A DNA stretch of 64,000 nt from Pseudoduganella aquatica (GTDB lineage: Bacteria; Pseudomonadota; Gammaproteobacteria; Burkholderiales; Burkholderiaceae_D). This document shows positions 45,995-55,793 of this stretch, piece by piece. Both the position numbers and the translations under genes were made by a program. Below the pieces are notes generated by a model. It had not been told where the DNA came from. It did not search any database and saw only the letters and a program-made list of their open reading frames with translations. The DNA lies in NCBI RefSeq assembly GCF_009857595.1, contig NZ_WWCU01000002.1, forward strand, positions 124,001 to 188,000, read 5' to 3'. How positions within the stretch are numbered: position 1 is the first letter of the stretch; each line of letters starts with the position of its first letter.

Positions 45995-47737
45995 ATGTCG
46001 GAGACGAAGAAAAAAGTGGAACTGCGCTCGGCGCAGTGGTTCGGTACGCAGGACAAGAACGGTTTCATGTACCGTAGCTGGATGAAGAATCAGGGCATTC
46101 CAGACCACGAATTCCAGGGCAAGCCGATTATCGGCATCTGCAACACCTGGTCAGAACTCACGCCGTGCAACGCCCATTTCCGCAAGCTGGCCGAACACGT
46201 CAAGCGCGGCATTCTCGAGGCGGGCGGCTTCCCGGTGGAGTTCCCGGTGTTCTCGAACGGCGAATCCAATCTGCGCCCAACCGCCATGCTGACCCGCAAC
46301 CTGGCGTCGATGGACGTGGAAGAGTCCATACGCGGCAACCCCATGGATGCCGTGGTGCTGCTGGTCGGCTGCGACAAGACTACCCCCGCGCTGCTGATGG
46401 GCGCCGCGTCCGTGGACGTGCCCACCATCGTCGTCTCCGGCGGCCCCATGCTGAACGGTAAGCTGGACGGCAAGAGCATCGGTTCCGGCACCGCCGTGTG
46501 GCAGCTGCACGAGCAGGTCAAGGCCGGCGAAATCTCCATGCACAAATTCCTGGCCGCCGAAGCGGGCCACTCGCGTTCCGCCGGCACCTGCAACACCATG
46601 GGCACCGCATCGACGATGGCCTGCATGGCCGAAGCGCTGGGCACCACCTTGCCGCACAACGCCGCCATCCCTGCGGTGGACGCGCGCCGCTACGTGCTGG
46701 CCCATATGTCCGGCATGCGCATTGTGGATATGGTGTGGGAAGACCTGCGCCTGTCCAAGATCCTGACCAAGGAAGCGTTCGAGAACGCCATCCGCGTGAA
46801 CGCCGCCATCGGCGGTTCCACCAACGCCGTGATCCACTTGAAAGCCATCGCCGGCCGCATCGGCGTGGATCTGGAGCTGGAAGACTGGACCCGCATCGGC
46901 CGTGGCCAGCCCACCGTGGTGGACCTGCTGCCGTCGGGCCGCTTCCTGATGGAAGAGTTCTACTACGCAGGCGGCCTGCCGGGCGTGATCCGCCGCATGG
47001 GCGAAGGCGGCATGCTGCCGCACAAGGACGCGCTGACCGCCAACGGCAAGACGCTGTGGGAAAACAATAACGACGCGCCGATCTACGACGATGAAGTCAT
47101 CCGTCCGCTGGACAAGCCGCTGCTGAAAGACGGCGGCATCTGCATCCTGCGCGGCAACCTTGCGCCGCGCGGCGCGGTGCTCAAGCCGTCCGCCGCCACG
47201 CCGGCGCTGATGCAGCATCGCGGCAAGGCCGTGGTGTTCGAGAACTTCGAGCACTACAAAGAACGCATCATGGACCCGGACCTGGACGTGGACGCGAACG
47301 ATATCCTGGTGATGAAGAATTGCGGCCCGAAAGGCTACCCCGGCATGGCGGAAGTGGGCAATATGGGCCTGCCGCCCAAGCTGCTGGCGGCCGGCGTGAA
47401 AGACATGGTGCGCATCTCGGACGCCCGCATGAGCGGCACCGCCTACGGCACCGTGGTGCTGCACGTGGCGCCGGAAGCGATGGCCGGCGGCCCGCTGGGC
47501 ATCGTGCGCGACGGCGACTACATCACGCTGGACTGCGCGGGCGGCCAGTTGAACCTGGAAATCTCGGACGAGGAAATGGCGCAGCGCCAGGCCGCGCGCG
47601 CCGAGCAGAAAGTGGAAGGCGCCAAGTCCGGCTACCAGCAGCTCTACATCAACCACGTGCTGCAAGCCGACGAAGGCTGCGACTTCGACTTCCTGGTCGG
47701 CAGCCGCGGTTCGGCCGTACCCAAACACTCGCATTAA
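45995..47737 (+). CDS. L-arabinonate dehydratase (IlvD/Edd family)
   Basis: Dehydrates L-arabinonate to L-2-keto-3-deoxyarabonate, cytoplasmic. 580 residues, the length of characterised pentonate dehydratases, from ATG 45995 (ACAGGAGA ahead). Cysteines expected to bind the [2Fe-2S] cluster are Cys58 (ELTPCNAH), Cys126 (VGCDKTT) and Cys199 (AGTCNTMGTAS), with the presumed carbamylated Lys128 beside Cys126; each is one position off the numbering I recall for the Rhizobium enzyme. It is followed by the next two pathway genes, which is the strongest argument against an IlvD (valine biosynthesis) role. Other pentonates or hexonates remain possible. Confidence 0.92.
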   Translation: MSETKKKVELRSAQWFGTQDKNGFMYRSWMKNQGIPDHEFQGKPIIGICNTWSELTPCNAHFRKLAEHVKRGILEAGGFPVEFPVFSNGESNLRPTAMLTRNLASMDVEESIRGNPMDAVVLLVGCDKTTPALLMGAASVDVPTIVVSGGPMLNGKLDGKSIGSGTAVWQLHEQVKAGEISMHKFLAAEAGHSRSAGTCNTMGTASTMACMAEALGTTLPHNAAIPAVDARRYVLAHMSGMRIVDMVWEDLRLSKILTKEAFENAIRVNAAIGGSTNAVIHLKAIAGRIGVDLELEDWTRIGRGQPTVVDLLPSGRFLMEEFYYAGGLPGVIRRMGEGGMLPHKDALTANGKTLWENNNDAPIYDDEVIRPLDKPLLKDGGICILRGNLAPRGAVLKPSAATPALMQHRGKAVVFENFEHYKERIMDPDLDVDANDILVMKNCGPKGYPGMAEVGNMGLPPKLLAAGVKDMVRISDARMSGTAYGTVVLHVAPEAMAGGPLGIVRDGDYITLDCAGGQLNLEISDEEMAQRQAARAEQKVEGAKSGYQQLYINHVLQADEGCDFDFLVGSRGSAVPKHSH

Positions 47738-47750
47738 TACGGAGACACCC

Positions 47751-48743
47751 ATGCTGCTCGTACAATTTAAAAAAGAAAACGGCGAACGCCGCGTAGGCCT
47801 GTTGGAGCAGGGCGCCATCCGCGAACTGGAAAGCTTCGCCACCACCTACGCCCTGGCGCAAGCCGCCATCCGCCAGAAGAAAAGCCTGGCCGAACTGGCC
47901 CAGGCAGACGCCGGCGCGCAAACCCACAACTACGCCGACGTGGCCGCAAGCGGCCGCCTGCTCACGCCGCTGGACCACGAAGACGCGGCCCACGCCTATG
48001 TCACCGGCACCGGCCTGACCCACCTGGGCAGCGCCGACACGCGCGACTCCATGCACAAGAAGATCGGCGGCGACGTCGAGGCCCTGAGCGACTCCATGAA
48101 AATGTTCCGCCTCGGCGTGGAAGGCGGCAAACCCGCCCCCGGCGCCAAAGGCGTGCAGCCGGAATGGTTCTACAAAGGCGACGGCTCCATCGTGGCCGCC
48201 AGCGGCCAGCCCCTGGTCATGCCGGACTTCGCGCTGGACGGCGGCGAAGAGCCGGAAATCGCGGGCCTCTACATCATCGGCGACGACGGCCAGCCCTACC
48301 GCCTGGGCTACGCCATCGGCAACGAATTCTCGGACCACGTGACCGAGCGCCAGAACTACCTCTACCTGGCCCACTCCAAGCTGCGCGTGTGCGGCCTGGG
48401 TCCGGCGCTGCTGGTGGGCGAACTGCCGCAAAGCGTCACCGGCACCTCGCGCATCCTGGACAAGGAAGGCAAGGTGCGCTGGGAGAAGGCCTTCTTCAGC
48501 GGCGAGGAAAACATGTCCCACACCATCGCCAACCTGGAGTACCACCACTTCAAATACGGCCTGTTCAAGCGCGCCGGCGACGTGCACATCCACTTCTTCG
48601 GCACCGCCACGTTGAGCGTAGCGGACAACATCACCGTGCAGCCCGGCGAAAGCTTCGAAATCGAAGCGCCGGCCTTCGGCCCCGCGCTGCGCAACCGTCT
48701 TGAAGTAGTTGAAACCAGCCACACGAAAGTGACCGCGCTATGA
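47751..48743 (+). CDS. AraD1/GguC-type 2-keto-3-deoxy-L-arabonate dehydratase (FAH superfamily)
   Basis: 330 residues of the fumarylacetoacetate-hydrolase superfamily, GguC/AraD1 group. In the oxidative arabinose route this group is credited with turning 2-keto-3-deoxy-L-arabonate into 2-oxoglutarate semialdehyde, replacing the DapA-like enzyme of other bacteria. Visible features: EWFYKGDGSIVAASGQPLVM, EPEIAGLYIIGDDGQPYRLG and the metal-binding region GNEFSDHVTERQNYLYLAHS. It starts 13 bp after the dehydratase and overlaps the next gene by ATGA. The order dehydratase, AraD1, semialdehyde dehydrogenase is diagnostic. Confidence 0.9.
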   Translation: MLLVQFKKENGERRVGLLEQGAIRELESFATTYALAQAAIRQKKSLAELAQADAGAQTHNYADVAASGRLLTPLDHEDAAHAYVTGTGLTHLGSADTRDSMHKKIGGDVEALSDSMKMFRLGVEGGKPAPGAKGVQPEWFYKGDGSIVAASGQPLVMPDFALDGGEEPEIAGLYIIGDDGQPYRLGYAIGNEFSDHVTERQNYLYLAHSKLRVCGLGPALLVGELPQSVTGTSRILDKEGKVRWEKAFFSGEENMSHTIANLEYHHFKYGLFKRAGDVHIHFFGTATLSVADNITVQPGESFEIEAPAFGPALRNRLEVVETSHTKVTAL

Positions 48744-50311
48744 AACTCACCGGCGAATCGCTGATAGGCGGCGTTGCCGTCAAAGGCAACGGCGACGCAT
48801 TCCACGGCTACGACGCCGCGCTGGGCACGGCCATCGAACCCGCCTTCCACACCGTGGACGCGGACCAGATCGGCCAGGCCTGCAGCCTGGCCGGCGCCGC
48901 CTTCGACACCTTCCGCGCCACCAGCGACGCCGAGCGCGCCACCTTCCTCGAAGCGATAGGCGCGCAGATCATGGCCCTGGGCGACGCGCTGATCGAACGC
49001 GCCATGGCCGAAACCGGCCTGGCCCGCGCCCGCCTCGAAGGCGAGCGCGCACGCACCGTCAACCAGCTCAAGCTGTTCGCGGCCACGCTGCGCGAAGGCT
49101 CCTGGCGCGACGCCCGCATCGACACCGCGCTGCCCGAGCGCACCCCGCCGCGTCCCGACCTGCGCATGCGCCTGATCCCGGTCGGTCCGGTGGCCGTTTT
49201 CGCCGCCAGCAATTTCCCGCTCGCGTTCTCGGTAGCCGGCGGCGACACCGCCTCTGCACTGGCCGCAGGCTGCCCGGTGCTGCTGAAAGCCCACTTCGCG
49301 CATCCCGGCACCTCCGAACTGGTAGCCCGTGCCGTCGTCAAGGCGGTGGAAGAGTGCGGCCTGCCGGCCGGCGTGTTCTCGCTGCTGACCGGCACCGGCA
49401 ACGCGCTTGGCCAGACGCTGGTGGCGCATCCCGCCATCCAGGCGGTCGGCTTCACCGGCTCGCGCTTCGGCGGCATGGCGCTGATGGCGGTGGCCGCCCA
49501 GCGTCCGCAGCCCATCCCCGTGTACGCCGAGATGAGCAGCATCAACCCCGTGTACCTGCTGCCGCAGGCGCTGGCCGCGCGCGCCGAAGGCATTGCCCAG
49601 GACTTCGCCGCCTCGCTGGTGATGGGCGTGGGCCAGTTCTGCACCAATCCCGGACTGGTGTTCGGCATAGACGGCCCGAACCTGGACCGCTTCGCCCAAG
49701 CCGCCACGGCGGCCCTGCAGCCAACCGCAGCGGCCCCCATGCTCACCGCCGGCATCGCAGGCAACTACCAGCGCGGCGTGGACAAACTGGCCAGCCAGGG
49801 CGGCGTTGCCACGCTGGCCAAGGGCGAACAGCTGGCAGGCAAGGGCGCGCCCGCCTTCTTCAAAGCCAGCGCCGCATCCTTTCTCGGCGACCACGCGCTG
49901 CACGACGAAGTATTCGGCCCCGCCTCGCTGCTGGTGGCCTGCAAGGACGTCGCCGAAATGCGCGCCATCACCGAAAAGCTCGAAGGCCAACTGACGGCCA
50001 CGCTGCAGCTCGACGAAGGCGACTACGCCGACGCGCAAGCGCTGCTGCCGGTACTGGAACGCAAAGTCGGCCGCATCCTGGCCAATGGCTGGCCCACCGG
50101 CGTGGAAGTGGCGACCGCCATGGTCCATGGCGGCCCGTTCCCGGCCACGGCCGACGGGCGCAGCACCTCGGTCGGCACGGCCGCCATCAACCGCTTCCTG
50201 CGTCCCGTGTGCTACCAGAACCTCGCGCAAGCGCTGCTGCCTGTGGAGCTACGCGAAGGCAACCCCCTGGACATCTGGCGCCGACGCGACGGCGTGCTGG
50301 GCAAAGCCTGA
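48740..50311 (+). CDS. 2,5-dioxovalerate (2-oxoglutarate semialdehyde) dehydrogenase
   Basis: An NAD(P)-dependent aldehyde dehydrogenase of 523 residues that finishes the pathway by making 2-oxoglutarate. Segments: IPVGPVAVFAASNFPLAFSV, VGFTGSRFGG (cofactor), the general-base Glu in IPVYAEMSSINPVYLLP and the catalytic Cys in VMGVGQFCTNPGLV. The longer chain and the FCTNPGL motif match the KGSADH branch rather than generic ALDHs. The ATG overlaps the AraD1 stop. A single copy of the palindromic repeat follows 3 bp after its stop. Confidence 0.93.
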   Translation: MKLTGESLIGGVAVKGNGDAFHGYDAALGTAIEPAFHTVDADQIGQACSLAGAAFDTFRATSDAERATFLEAIGAQIMALGDALIERAMAETGLARARLEGERARTVNQLKLFAATLREGSWRDARIDTALPERTPPRPDLRMRLIPVGPVAVFAASNFPLAFSVAGGDTASALAAGCPVLLKAHFAHPGTSELVARAVVKAVEECGLPAGVFSLLTGTGNALGQTLVAHPAIQAVGFTGSRFGGMALMAVAAQRPQPIPVYAEMSSINPVYLLPQALAARAEGIAQDFAASLVMGVGQFCTNPGLVFGIDGPNLDRFAQAATAALQPTAAAPMLTAGIAGNYQRGVDKLASQGGVATLAKGEQLAGKGAPAFFKASAASFLGDHALHDEVFGPASLLVACKDVAEMRAITEKLEGQLTATLQLDEGDYADAQALLPVLERKVGRILANGWPTGVEVATAMVHGGPFPATADGRSTSVGTAAINRFLRPVCYQNLAQALLPVELREGNPLDIWRRRDGVLGKA

Positions 50312-50314
50312 GCA

Positions 50315-50349
50315 CGTAGGGCGGGTTAGGCCAAAGGCCGTAACCCGCC
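50315..50349. repeat. Intergenic palindromic repeat, copy C (single)
   Basis: CGTAGGGCGGGTTAG...CGTAACCCGCC in one unit only, forming a GGCGGGTTA/TAACCCGCC-type hairpin. Unlike copies A and B it lies inside a co-directional gene run (between the semialdehyde dehydrogenase and SDR genes) and could act as an attenuator or mRNA stabiliser. Confidence 0.8.
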
Positions 50350-50389
50350 GCCAGCAGCATAAAAATCATAAAAAAAAGCAGGAGACAAA

Positions 50390-51157
50390 ATGACAGACCT
50401 TGCCAAATTCGGCAGCCTGCGCGGCAAGCGCGTATTCATCACAGGCGGCGGCAGCGGCATCGGCGAAGCGCTGGTGACGGCCTTCGCAGAGCAGGGCGCG
50501 CTGGTCGGCTTCGTCGACATCGCAAAGAACGCCAGCGAAGCGCTGGTCGAACGCATCGCCGCAGCGGGCCATCCGGTCCCCGAGTTCCGCCACTGCGACA
50601 TCACCGACATCCCCGCGCTGCAAGCCACGGTGGCCGAACTGGCCGCCAAGCTGGGCGACTTCGACGTGTTGGTCAACAACGCCGCCAACGACCAGCGGCA
50701 CGACGCCGAAAACGTCACGCTGGACTACTGGAACGAGCGCATCGCCATCAACCAGCGGCCCATGTTCTTCACCGCGCAGGCTGTACTGGCGGGCATGAAG
50801 CGCAAAGGCGGCGGCTCCATCATCAACGTCAGCTCCATCTCCTGGCACGCCAAGGGCGCCGGCTACCCGGTGTACGCCACCACCAAGGCCGCCGTGATAG
50901 GCCTGACCCGCAGCCTCGCGCGCGACCTCGGCCCGCACGGCATCCGCGTCAACACCGTCACTCCCGGCTGGGTCATGACCCAGCGCCAGATCGACCTGTG
51001 GGTGGACGACGAGGCCGAAGCCGAAATCAAGCGCATGCAATGCCTGCCCGGCAAGCTCATGCCCGGCCACATCGCCTCCATGATCCTGTTCCTGGCCGCC
51101 GACGACAGCGCCATGTGCACAGCCCAGGAATTCATCGTCGACGCCGGCTGGGTATAA
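50390..51157 (+). CDS. SDR-family pentose 1-dehydrogenase (L-arabinose/D-xylose type)
   Basis: A short-chain dehydrogenase of 255 residues, expected to oxidise L-arabinose to its lactone with NAD(P)+. Cofactor motif VFITGGGSGIGEALV, NNAAND in place of NNAG, catalytic Ser/Tyr/Lys in NVSSISWH and YPVYATTKAAV. The downstream region LPGKLMPGHIASMILFLAAD and the ending FIVDAGWV closely follow Caulobacter D-xylose dehydrogenase XylB as I remember it. GCAGGAGACAAA precedes the ATG. It supplies the first step of the arabinose pathway encoded just upstream; no lactonase gene is recognised nearby. Confidence 0.88.
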   Translation: MTDLAKFGSLRGKRVFITGGGSGIGEALVTAFAEQGALVGFVDIAKNASEALVERIAAAGHPVPEFRHCDITDIPALQATVAELAAKLGDFDVLVNNAANDQRHDAENVTLDYWNERIAINQRPMFFTAQAVLAGMKRKGGGSIINVSSISWHAKGAGYPVYATTKAAVIGLTRSLARDLGPHGIRVNTVTPGWVMTQRQIDLWVDDEAEAEIKRMQCLPGKLMPGHIASMILFLAADDSAMCTAQEFIVDAGWV

Positions 51158-51224
51158 CCCCCCCTGGAGGGGAATGTGTGAACTTACAAGGAGGGCGCTT
51201 GTCTGGCGACGGGCGTGGCTAAGA

Positions 51225-53162
51225 ATGATGATTTCGCATTTGAATCTTGGTGTGGCGCTGGCAGTTGCCGTTGCCGCCGTTGCGCCGGCGGCCCAGGCGG
51301 GCTTGAGCAGTCCGGATGGGCGCCTTGTTGTCAGCGTGCGCGTGGCGCAGGGCGGGGTGACGTATGCTGTTGCGCGCGACGGCAAGCCGGTACTGCTGCC
51401 GTCCGCGCTGGGCCTGAGCCTGGAGGGCGCGGATTTCACGCAGGGCCTGGTGCTGGCGGGTTTGACCGCCGCCAAGCCGGTGTCCGATAAGTATCAGATG
51501 GCGGTGGGGAAGCGCCGCAGCATCAGCTACGCGGCGAACGAGCAGGTCTACACGCTGCGCAACGCGCAGAAGCAGACCATGGAGGTGGCTTTCCGCGTTT
51601 CCAACGACGGCGTGGCCTTCCGCTACCTCGTCGCCGAGCCGTCGCTGCCGCTGAAGAAATTCACCGGCGAGAGCACGAGCTTTGCTTTCGCGAAGTCCGC
51701 CCAGGCCTGGCTGCAGCCTATGTCCGTCGCGCAGACGGGCTGGAAGAATACCAACCCGTCCTATGAAGAGCATTATCAGATGGCCATCCCGGTCGGTACG
51801 CCGTCGCGGATGAAGGCGGGCTGGGTCTTCCCGGCGCTGTTCAAGACCGGCGATACCTGGGTGGCGTTGACCGAGGCGAATATGGATGGCAGCTTCCACG
51901 CGTCCCGCCTGCAGGCCGACTCGTCCAACGGCGTGTACCGCATCGGCGGCCCGGCCGAGCCGGAGGTGTTCACCGGCGGCGCGCTGCTGGCGGAATCGAC
52001 GGGGACGCTGGCCACGCCTTGGCGTGTGCTGGCGATAGGCTCGCTGCCCACGCTGGTCAATTCCACGCTGGGCACCGACCTGGCCGCACCCGCCGCGCAC
52101 CGCGCCGCCTCGGCGCCTGCGCTGCCGCAGCCCGGCCACGCGTCCTGGAGCTGGGCGCTGCTGAAGGATGACCACACCGTCTACGACGTGCAGAAGAAAT
52201 TCATCGATTACGCGGCGGACATGAAGTGGGACTACACGCTGATCGATGCGGACTGGGACCGCAAGATAGGCTACGAGAAGGTGCAGGAGCTGGCCGCCTA
52301 TGCGGCTGCGAAGAACGTGGGCGTGCTGGTCTGGTACAACTCGTCCGGCGCGTGGAACCAGACCGAATATTCGCCCAAGGGCAAGCTGCTGACGCGCGAG
52401 GCGCGCCGCGCCGAGTTTGAGCGCTTGCAGGCCATGGGCGTGAAGGGCGTGAAGGTGGACTTCTTCGCCGGCGACGGCAAGTCCATGATCGCCTACTACA
52501 TCGATATCCTGAAGGACGCGGCGGACTACGGCCTGCTGGTGAACTTCCACGGCGCGACGCTGCCGCGCGGCTGGTCGCGCACCTATCCCAACCTGATGAC
52601 GGCGGAGGCCATCAAGGGCTTGGAGTTCACCACCTTTACGCAGGGCGACCAGGACGCGGTGGTGCGCCACATGTCCATGCTGCCGTTCACGCGCAATCTG
52701 TTCGATCCGATGGACTTTACGCCCATGGTGTTTGCGGACATCCCCAACATCAAGCGCGCCACGCGCAACGGCTTTGAGCTGGCGGAGTCGGTGCTCCTGC
52801 TGTCGGGCATACAGCACTTTGCCGAAGTCCCGGAGGGCATGGCGACGGTGCCGCCTTATGTGAAGGCCTTCCTGCAGGATCTGCCGCGCAGCTGGGACGA
52901 CAGCCGCTTTGTGGCCGGCTTCCCCGGCAAGTTCGCCGTCATCGCGCGCAAGGCGGGCAATGCCTGGTACGTTGCCGGCATCAATTCGGAAGATACGGAC
53001 AAGACGCTGGACCTGGACCTGTCCTTCCTCGGCAAGCGCACAGGCATGCTGCTGACGGACGGTGCGGGCCAGCGCGAATTTACCCAGTCTGCCTTCGCGG
53101 CGGGCAAGGCAAGCAAGATCACGATCAAGCCGCACGGCGGCTTCGTCGCAGTATTCAAATAA
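51225..53162 (+). CDS. GH97 glycoside hydrolase, retaining type, exported
   Basis: 645 residues with a signal peptide (ALAVAVAAVAPAAQA). GH97 has an N-terminal beta-sandwich (about 30-290), a (beta/alpha)8 barrel (about 300-560) and a C-terminal sheet. The nucleophile candidate is Asp412 in GVKGVKVDFFAGD and the acid/base candidate Glu461 in NLMTAEAIKG, as in retaining GH97 enzymes, which are alpha-galactosidases or beta-L-arabinopyranosidases; inverting alpha-glucosidases use another pattern. The arabinose locus favours the arabinopyranosidase role (inference). An AAGGAGG lies 30 bp before the ATG with no in-frame start closer, so the start is uncertain. Confidence 0.9.
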   Translation: MMISHLNLGVALAVAVAAVAPAAQAGLSSPDGRLVVSVRVAQGGVTYAVARDGKPVLLPSALGLSLEGADFTQGLVLAGLTAAKPVSDKYQMAVGKRRSISYAANEQVYTLRNAQKQTMEVAFRVSNDGVAFRYLVAEPSLPLKKFTGESTSFAFAKSAQAWLQPMSVAQTGWKNTNPSYEEHYQMAIPVGTPSRMKAGWVFPALFKTGDTWVALTEANMDGSFHASRLQADSSNGVYRIGGPAEPEVFTGGALLAESTGTLATPWRVLAIGSLPTLVNSTLGTDLAAPAAHRAASAPALPQPGHASWSWALLKDDHTVYDVQKKFIDYAADMKWDYTLIDADWDRKIGYEKVQELAAYAAAKNVGVLVWYNSSGAWNQTEYSPKGKLLTREARRAEFERLQAMGVKGVKVDFFAGDGKSMIAYYIDILKDAADYGLLVNFHGATLPRGWSRTYPNLMTAEAIKGLEFTTFTQGDQDAVVRHMSMLPFTRNLFDPMDFTPMVFADIPNIKRATRNGFELAESVLLLSGIQHFAEVPEGMATVPPYVKAFLQDLPRSWDDSRFVAGFPGKFAVIARKAGNAWYVAGINSEDTDKTLDLDLSFLGKRTGMLLTDGAGQREFTQSAFAAGKASKITIKPHGGFVAVFK

Positions 53163-53178
53163 AAACCAAGGAGACGAG

Positions 53179-54723
53179 ATGAACCTGATTAAAAAAACCA
53201 TACTGGCCATGAGCCTGGCGAGCGGCGCGGCCTTCGCTGCGGGCGAAGTGACCATCACCATCGACGCGGCCAAGCCTGGTCCTGTCATTAACAAGAACGT
53301 GTACGGCCAGTTCGCCGAGCACCTGGGCACCGGCATCTACGAAGGCATGTGGGTGGGTCCGAATTCCAAGCAGCCCAACACCAAGGGCTGGCGCAACGAC
53401 GTGCTGGGCGCGCTGAAGGAGCTGCATGTGCCGCTGGTGCGCTGGCCCGGCGGCTGCTTCGCGGACGAGTATCACTGGCGCGAAGGCATCGGCCCGCGCG
53501 CCAAGCGTCCGGTCAAGGTCAACACCATGTGGGGCGGCGTTGAGGAAAACAACGCGGTCGGTACGCACGAGTTCTTCGACCTGGTGGAGCTGCTGGGCGC
53601 GGACGCTTATGTGAACGGCAACCTGGGCACCGGCAGCAACCAGGAGATGGCGGAATGGCTGGAGTACATGACGTCGCCGTCCAAGTCCACGCTGGCGGAA
53701 ATGCGCCGCAAGAACGGCCGCGACAAGCCCTTCAAGGTGGCGTACTTCGCGGTGGGCAATGAGGCCTGGGGCTGCGGCGGCCAGATGACGCCGGAGCACT
53801 ACACGAACCTCTACAAGAACGCCGCTGAATTCCTGAAGGCGCCCAAGGAGAATATGCCGAAGTTCATCGCGAGCGGCGGCAATGACAACGACACGAAGTG
53901 GACCGAGACGCTGTCGGCCAATGTGAAGCACAAGATGGATGCGATCAGCTTCCACTACTACACCATCCCGACCGGCAAGTGGGACGTGAAGGGCGCGGCC
54001 ACCGGCTTTGCCGAGGACCAGTGGATCTCCACCATGAAGAACACGCTGCGCATGGATGAGCTGATCCAGAAGAACGTGAAGATCCTGGACAAGAACGACC
54101 CGTCCAAGAAGGTGGGCTTCTATGTCGACGAATGGGGCACCTGGTACGACGTGGAGAAGGGCACCAACAGCGGCTTCCTGTATCAGCAGAACTCCCTGCG
54201 CGATGCGGTGGTGGCGGCGCTGAACTTCAACATCTTCCACAACTACGCGGACCGCGTGAAGATGACGAATATTGCGCAGATGGTGAACGTGCTGCAGGCC
54301 ATGATCCTGACCGACAAGGACAAGATGCTGCTGACGCCGACCTATCACGCTTACCGCATGTACGTGCCATTCCAGGACGCGGCTTCCCTGCCTGTGACCG
54401 TGGCCAACAACGGCCAGTACAGCGTTGGCAGCGTGAGTGTGCCGCAGGTGAGCGCATCGGCCGCGCGCGGCAAGGACGGCAAGGTCTACCTGGCGCTGGT
54501 GAACACCAATCCGAAGGAACAGGCCGAGGTGGAAATCAATGTCTCCGGCGCCCAGGCTGGCGTGGCGCGCGGCCAGTTGCTGACCGCCGCCGCGATGGAT
54601 GCGCACAATACCTTCGCCCAGCCGCAGGCGGTGAAGCCGGTGCCGTTCGAGGCCAAGGCCAGCGGCGGCAAGCTGCAGGTCAAGCTGCCGGCCAAGGCGG
54701 TGGTTGTCGTCGCCGTCGAGTAA
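53179..54723 (+). CDS. GH51 alpha-L-arabinofuranosidase, exported
   Basis: Releases terminal alpha-L-arabinofuranose from arabinan and arabinoxylan. 514 residues, ATG at 53179 after AAGGAGACG, signal peptide ending near GAAFAAG. The barrel carries the acid/base Glu195 in YFAVGNEAWGCGG and the nucleophile Glu318 in GFYVDEWGTW; a C-terminal beta-sandwich follows. Conserved PLVRWPGGCFADEYHWREGI is seen near 85-104. Most bacterial GH51 enzymes are cytoplasmic, so the clear signal peptide is a little unusual. It lies 16 bp after the GH97 gene. Confidence 0.95.
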   Translation: MNLIKKTILAMSLASGAAFAAGEVTITIDAAKPGPVINKNVYGQFAEHLGTGIYEGMWVGPNSKQPNTKGWRNDVLGALKELHVPLVRWPGGCFADEYHWREGIGPRAKRPVKVNTMWGGVEENNAVGTHEFFDLVELLGADAYVNGNLGTGSNQEMAEWLEYMTSPSKSTLAEMRRKNGRDKPFKVAYFAVGNEAWGCGGQMTPEHYTNLYKNAAEFLKAPKENMPKFIASGGNDNDTKWTETLSANVKHKMDAISFHYYTIPTGKWDVKGAATGFAEDQWISTMKNTLRMDELIQKNVKILDKNDPSKKVGFYVDEWGTWYDVEKGTNSGFLYQQNSLRDAVVAALNFNIFHNYADRVKMTNIAQMVNVLQAMILTDKDKMLLTPTYHAYRMYVPFQDAASLPVTVANNGQYSVGSVSVPQVSASAARGKDGKVYLALVNTNPKEQAEVEINVSGAQAGVARGQLLTAAAMDAHNTFAQPQAVKPVPFEAKASGGKLQVKLPAKAVVVVAVE

Positions 54724-54754
54724 GCTGCAAGCCGCGCGCCGTGAGTGGAACCTG

Positions 54755-55780
54755 ATGGGAATGACGATGAAGTATGCAGCATTGGCAGTATCGGCAATAG
54801 TGGCGGCGGGACTGGCGTGCTCCGCACAGGCGGCGCAGGTGGGTGTGCACGACCCGGTGATTGCGAAGGAGGGTAATACCTACTACGTCTTCAGTACCGG
54901 GCCGGGCATCACCTTCTACAGTTCCACCAATATGAAGGACTGGAAGCCGGAAGGCCGCGTCTTCCCCGGCCAGCCTGCGTGGGCCAAGCAGGCCGCGCCC
55001 AGCTTCGACGGCCATATCTGGGCGCCGGACGTGCAGCACTACAAGGGCAAGTACTATCTGTACTACTCGGTGTCCGGCTTCGGCAAGATCACCTCGGGCA
55101 TAGGCGTCACCGTCAACAAGACGCTGGACCCGCGCTCGCCGGACTATAAATGGGAAGACCAGGGCATGGTGCTGCAATCGGTGCCGGGCCGCGATCTCTG
55201 GAACGCCATCGACCCCAACGTGATTGAGGACGGCAAGGGGGGCGGCTGGATGTCCTTTGGTTCCTTCTGGGGCGGCTTGAAGCTGGTGAAGCTGAACGAC
55301 GACCGCACCAGGCTCGCCGAGCCGCAGGAGTGGCGCACCATCGCGCGCCGCGAACGTCCCGCCTTCACGGCAGACGAATCCGGCGGCCCGGCGGAAATCG
55401 AGGCGCCGTTCATCTTCAGGAAGGAAGGGTACTACTACCTGTTCGCCTCCTGGGGACTGTGCTGCCAGAAGGAGAAAAGCACCTACCACGTGGTGGTGGG
55501 CCGAGCGCGCGAAGTGACCGGTCCTTATCTGGACAAGAGCGGCAAGGACATGGCCGCCGGCGGCGGCTCGCTTGTCATCGCGGGCGACAAGGACTGGCAA
55601 GGCGTGGGCCACAACAGCGCCTACAGCATGGACGGCAAGGACTATTTCGTTACCCACGCCTACGAGACCGCCGACAAATACCGCCAGAAGCTCAAGATCC
55701 TTGAAATGAAGTGGGACCAGGGCGGCTGGCCGGTGCTGGACCAGCAAGATCTCAACCGCTACCAAAGCAATCTGCAGTAA
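54755..55780 (+). CDS. GH43 endo-arabinanase/arabinosidase, exported
   Basis: A 341-residue five-bladed propeller with signal peptide (ending near SAQAAQ). Catalytic residues: Asp33 (VGVHDPVIAKEG), Asp153 (WNAIDPNVI) and Glu216 (EIEAPFIFRK). HDPxxxxE at the N-terminus and GSFWGGLKLV match arabinan endo-1,5-alpha-L-arabinosidases, so backbone cleavage of arabinan is likely. Three possible ATGs lie within 12 bases (54755, 54761, 54767); the first is given. It lies 31 bp after GH51. The second GH43 of the locus (39792) lacks a signal, giving an outside/inside pair. Confidence 0.92.
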   Translation: MGMTMKYAALAVSAIVAAGLACSAQAAQVGVHDPVIAKEGNTYYVFSTGPGITFYSSTNMKDWKPEGRVFPGQPAWAKQAAPSFDGHIWAPDVQHYKGKYYLYYSVSGFGKITSGIGVTVNKTLDPRSPDYKWEDQGMVLQSVPGRDLWNAIDPNVIEDGKGGGWMSFGSFWGGLKLVKLNDDRTRLAEPQEWRTIARRERPAFTADESGGPAEIEAPFIFRKEGYYYLFASWGLCCQKEKSTYHVVVGRAREVTGPYLDKSGKDMAAGGGSLVIAGDKDWQGVGHNSAYSMDGKDYFVTHAYETADKYRQKLKILEMKWDQGGWPVLDQQDLNRYQSNLQ

Positions 55781-55793
55781 CCGGCCCCACGAC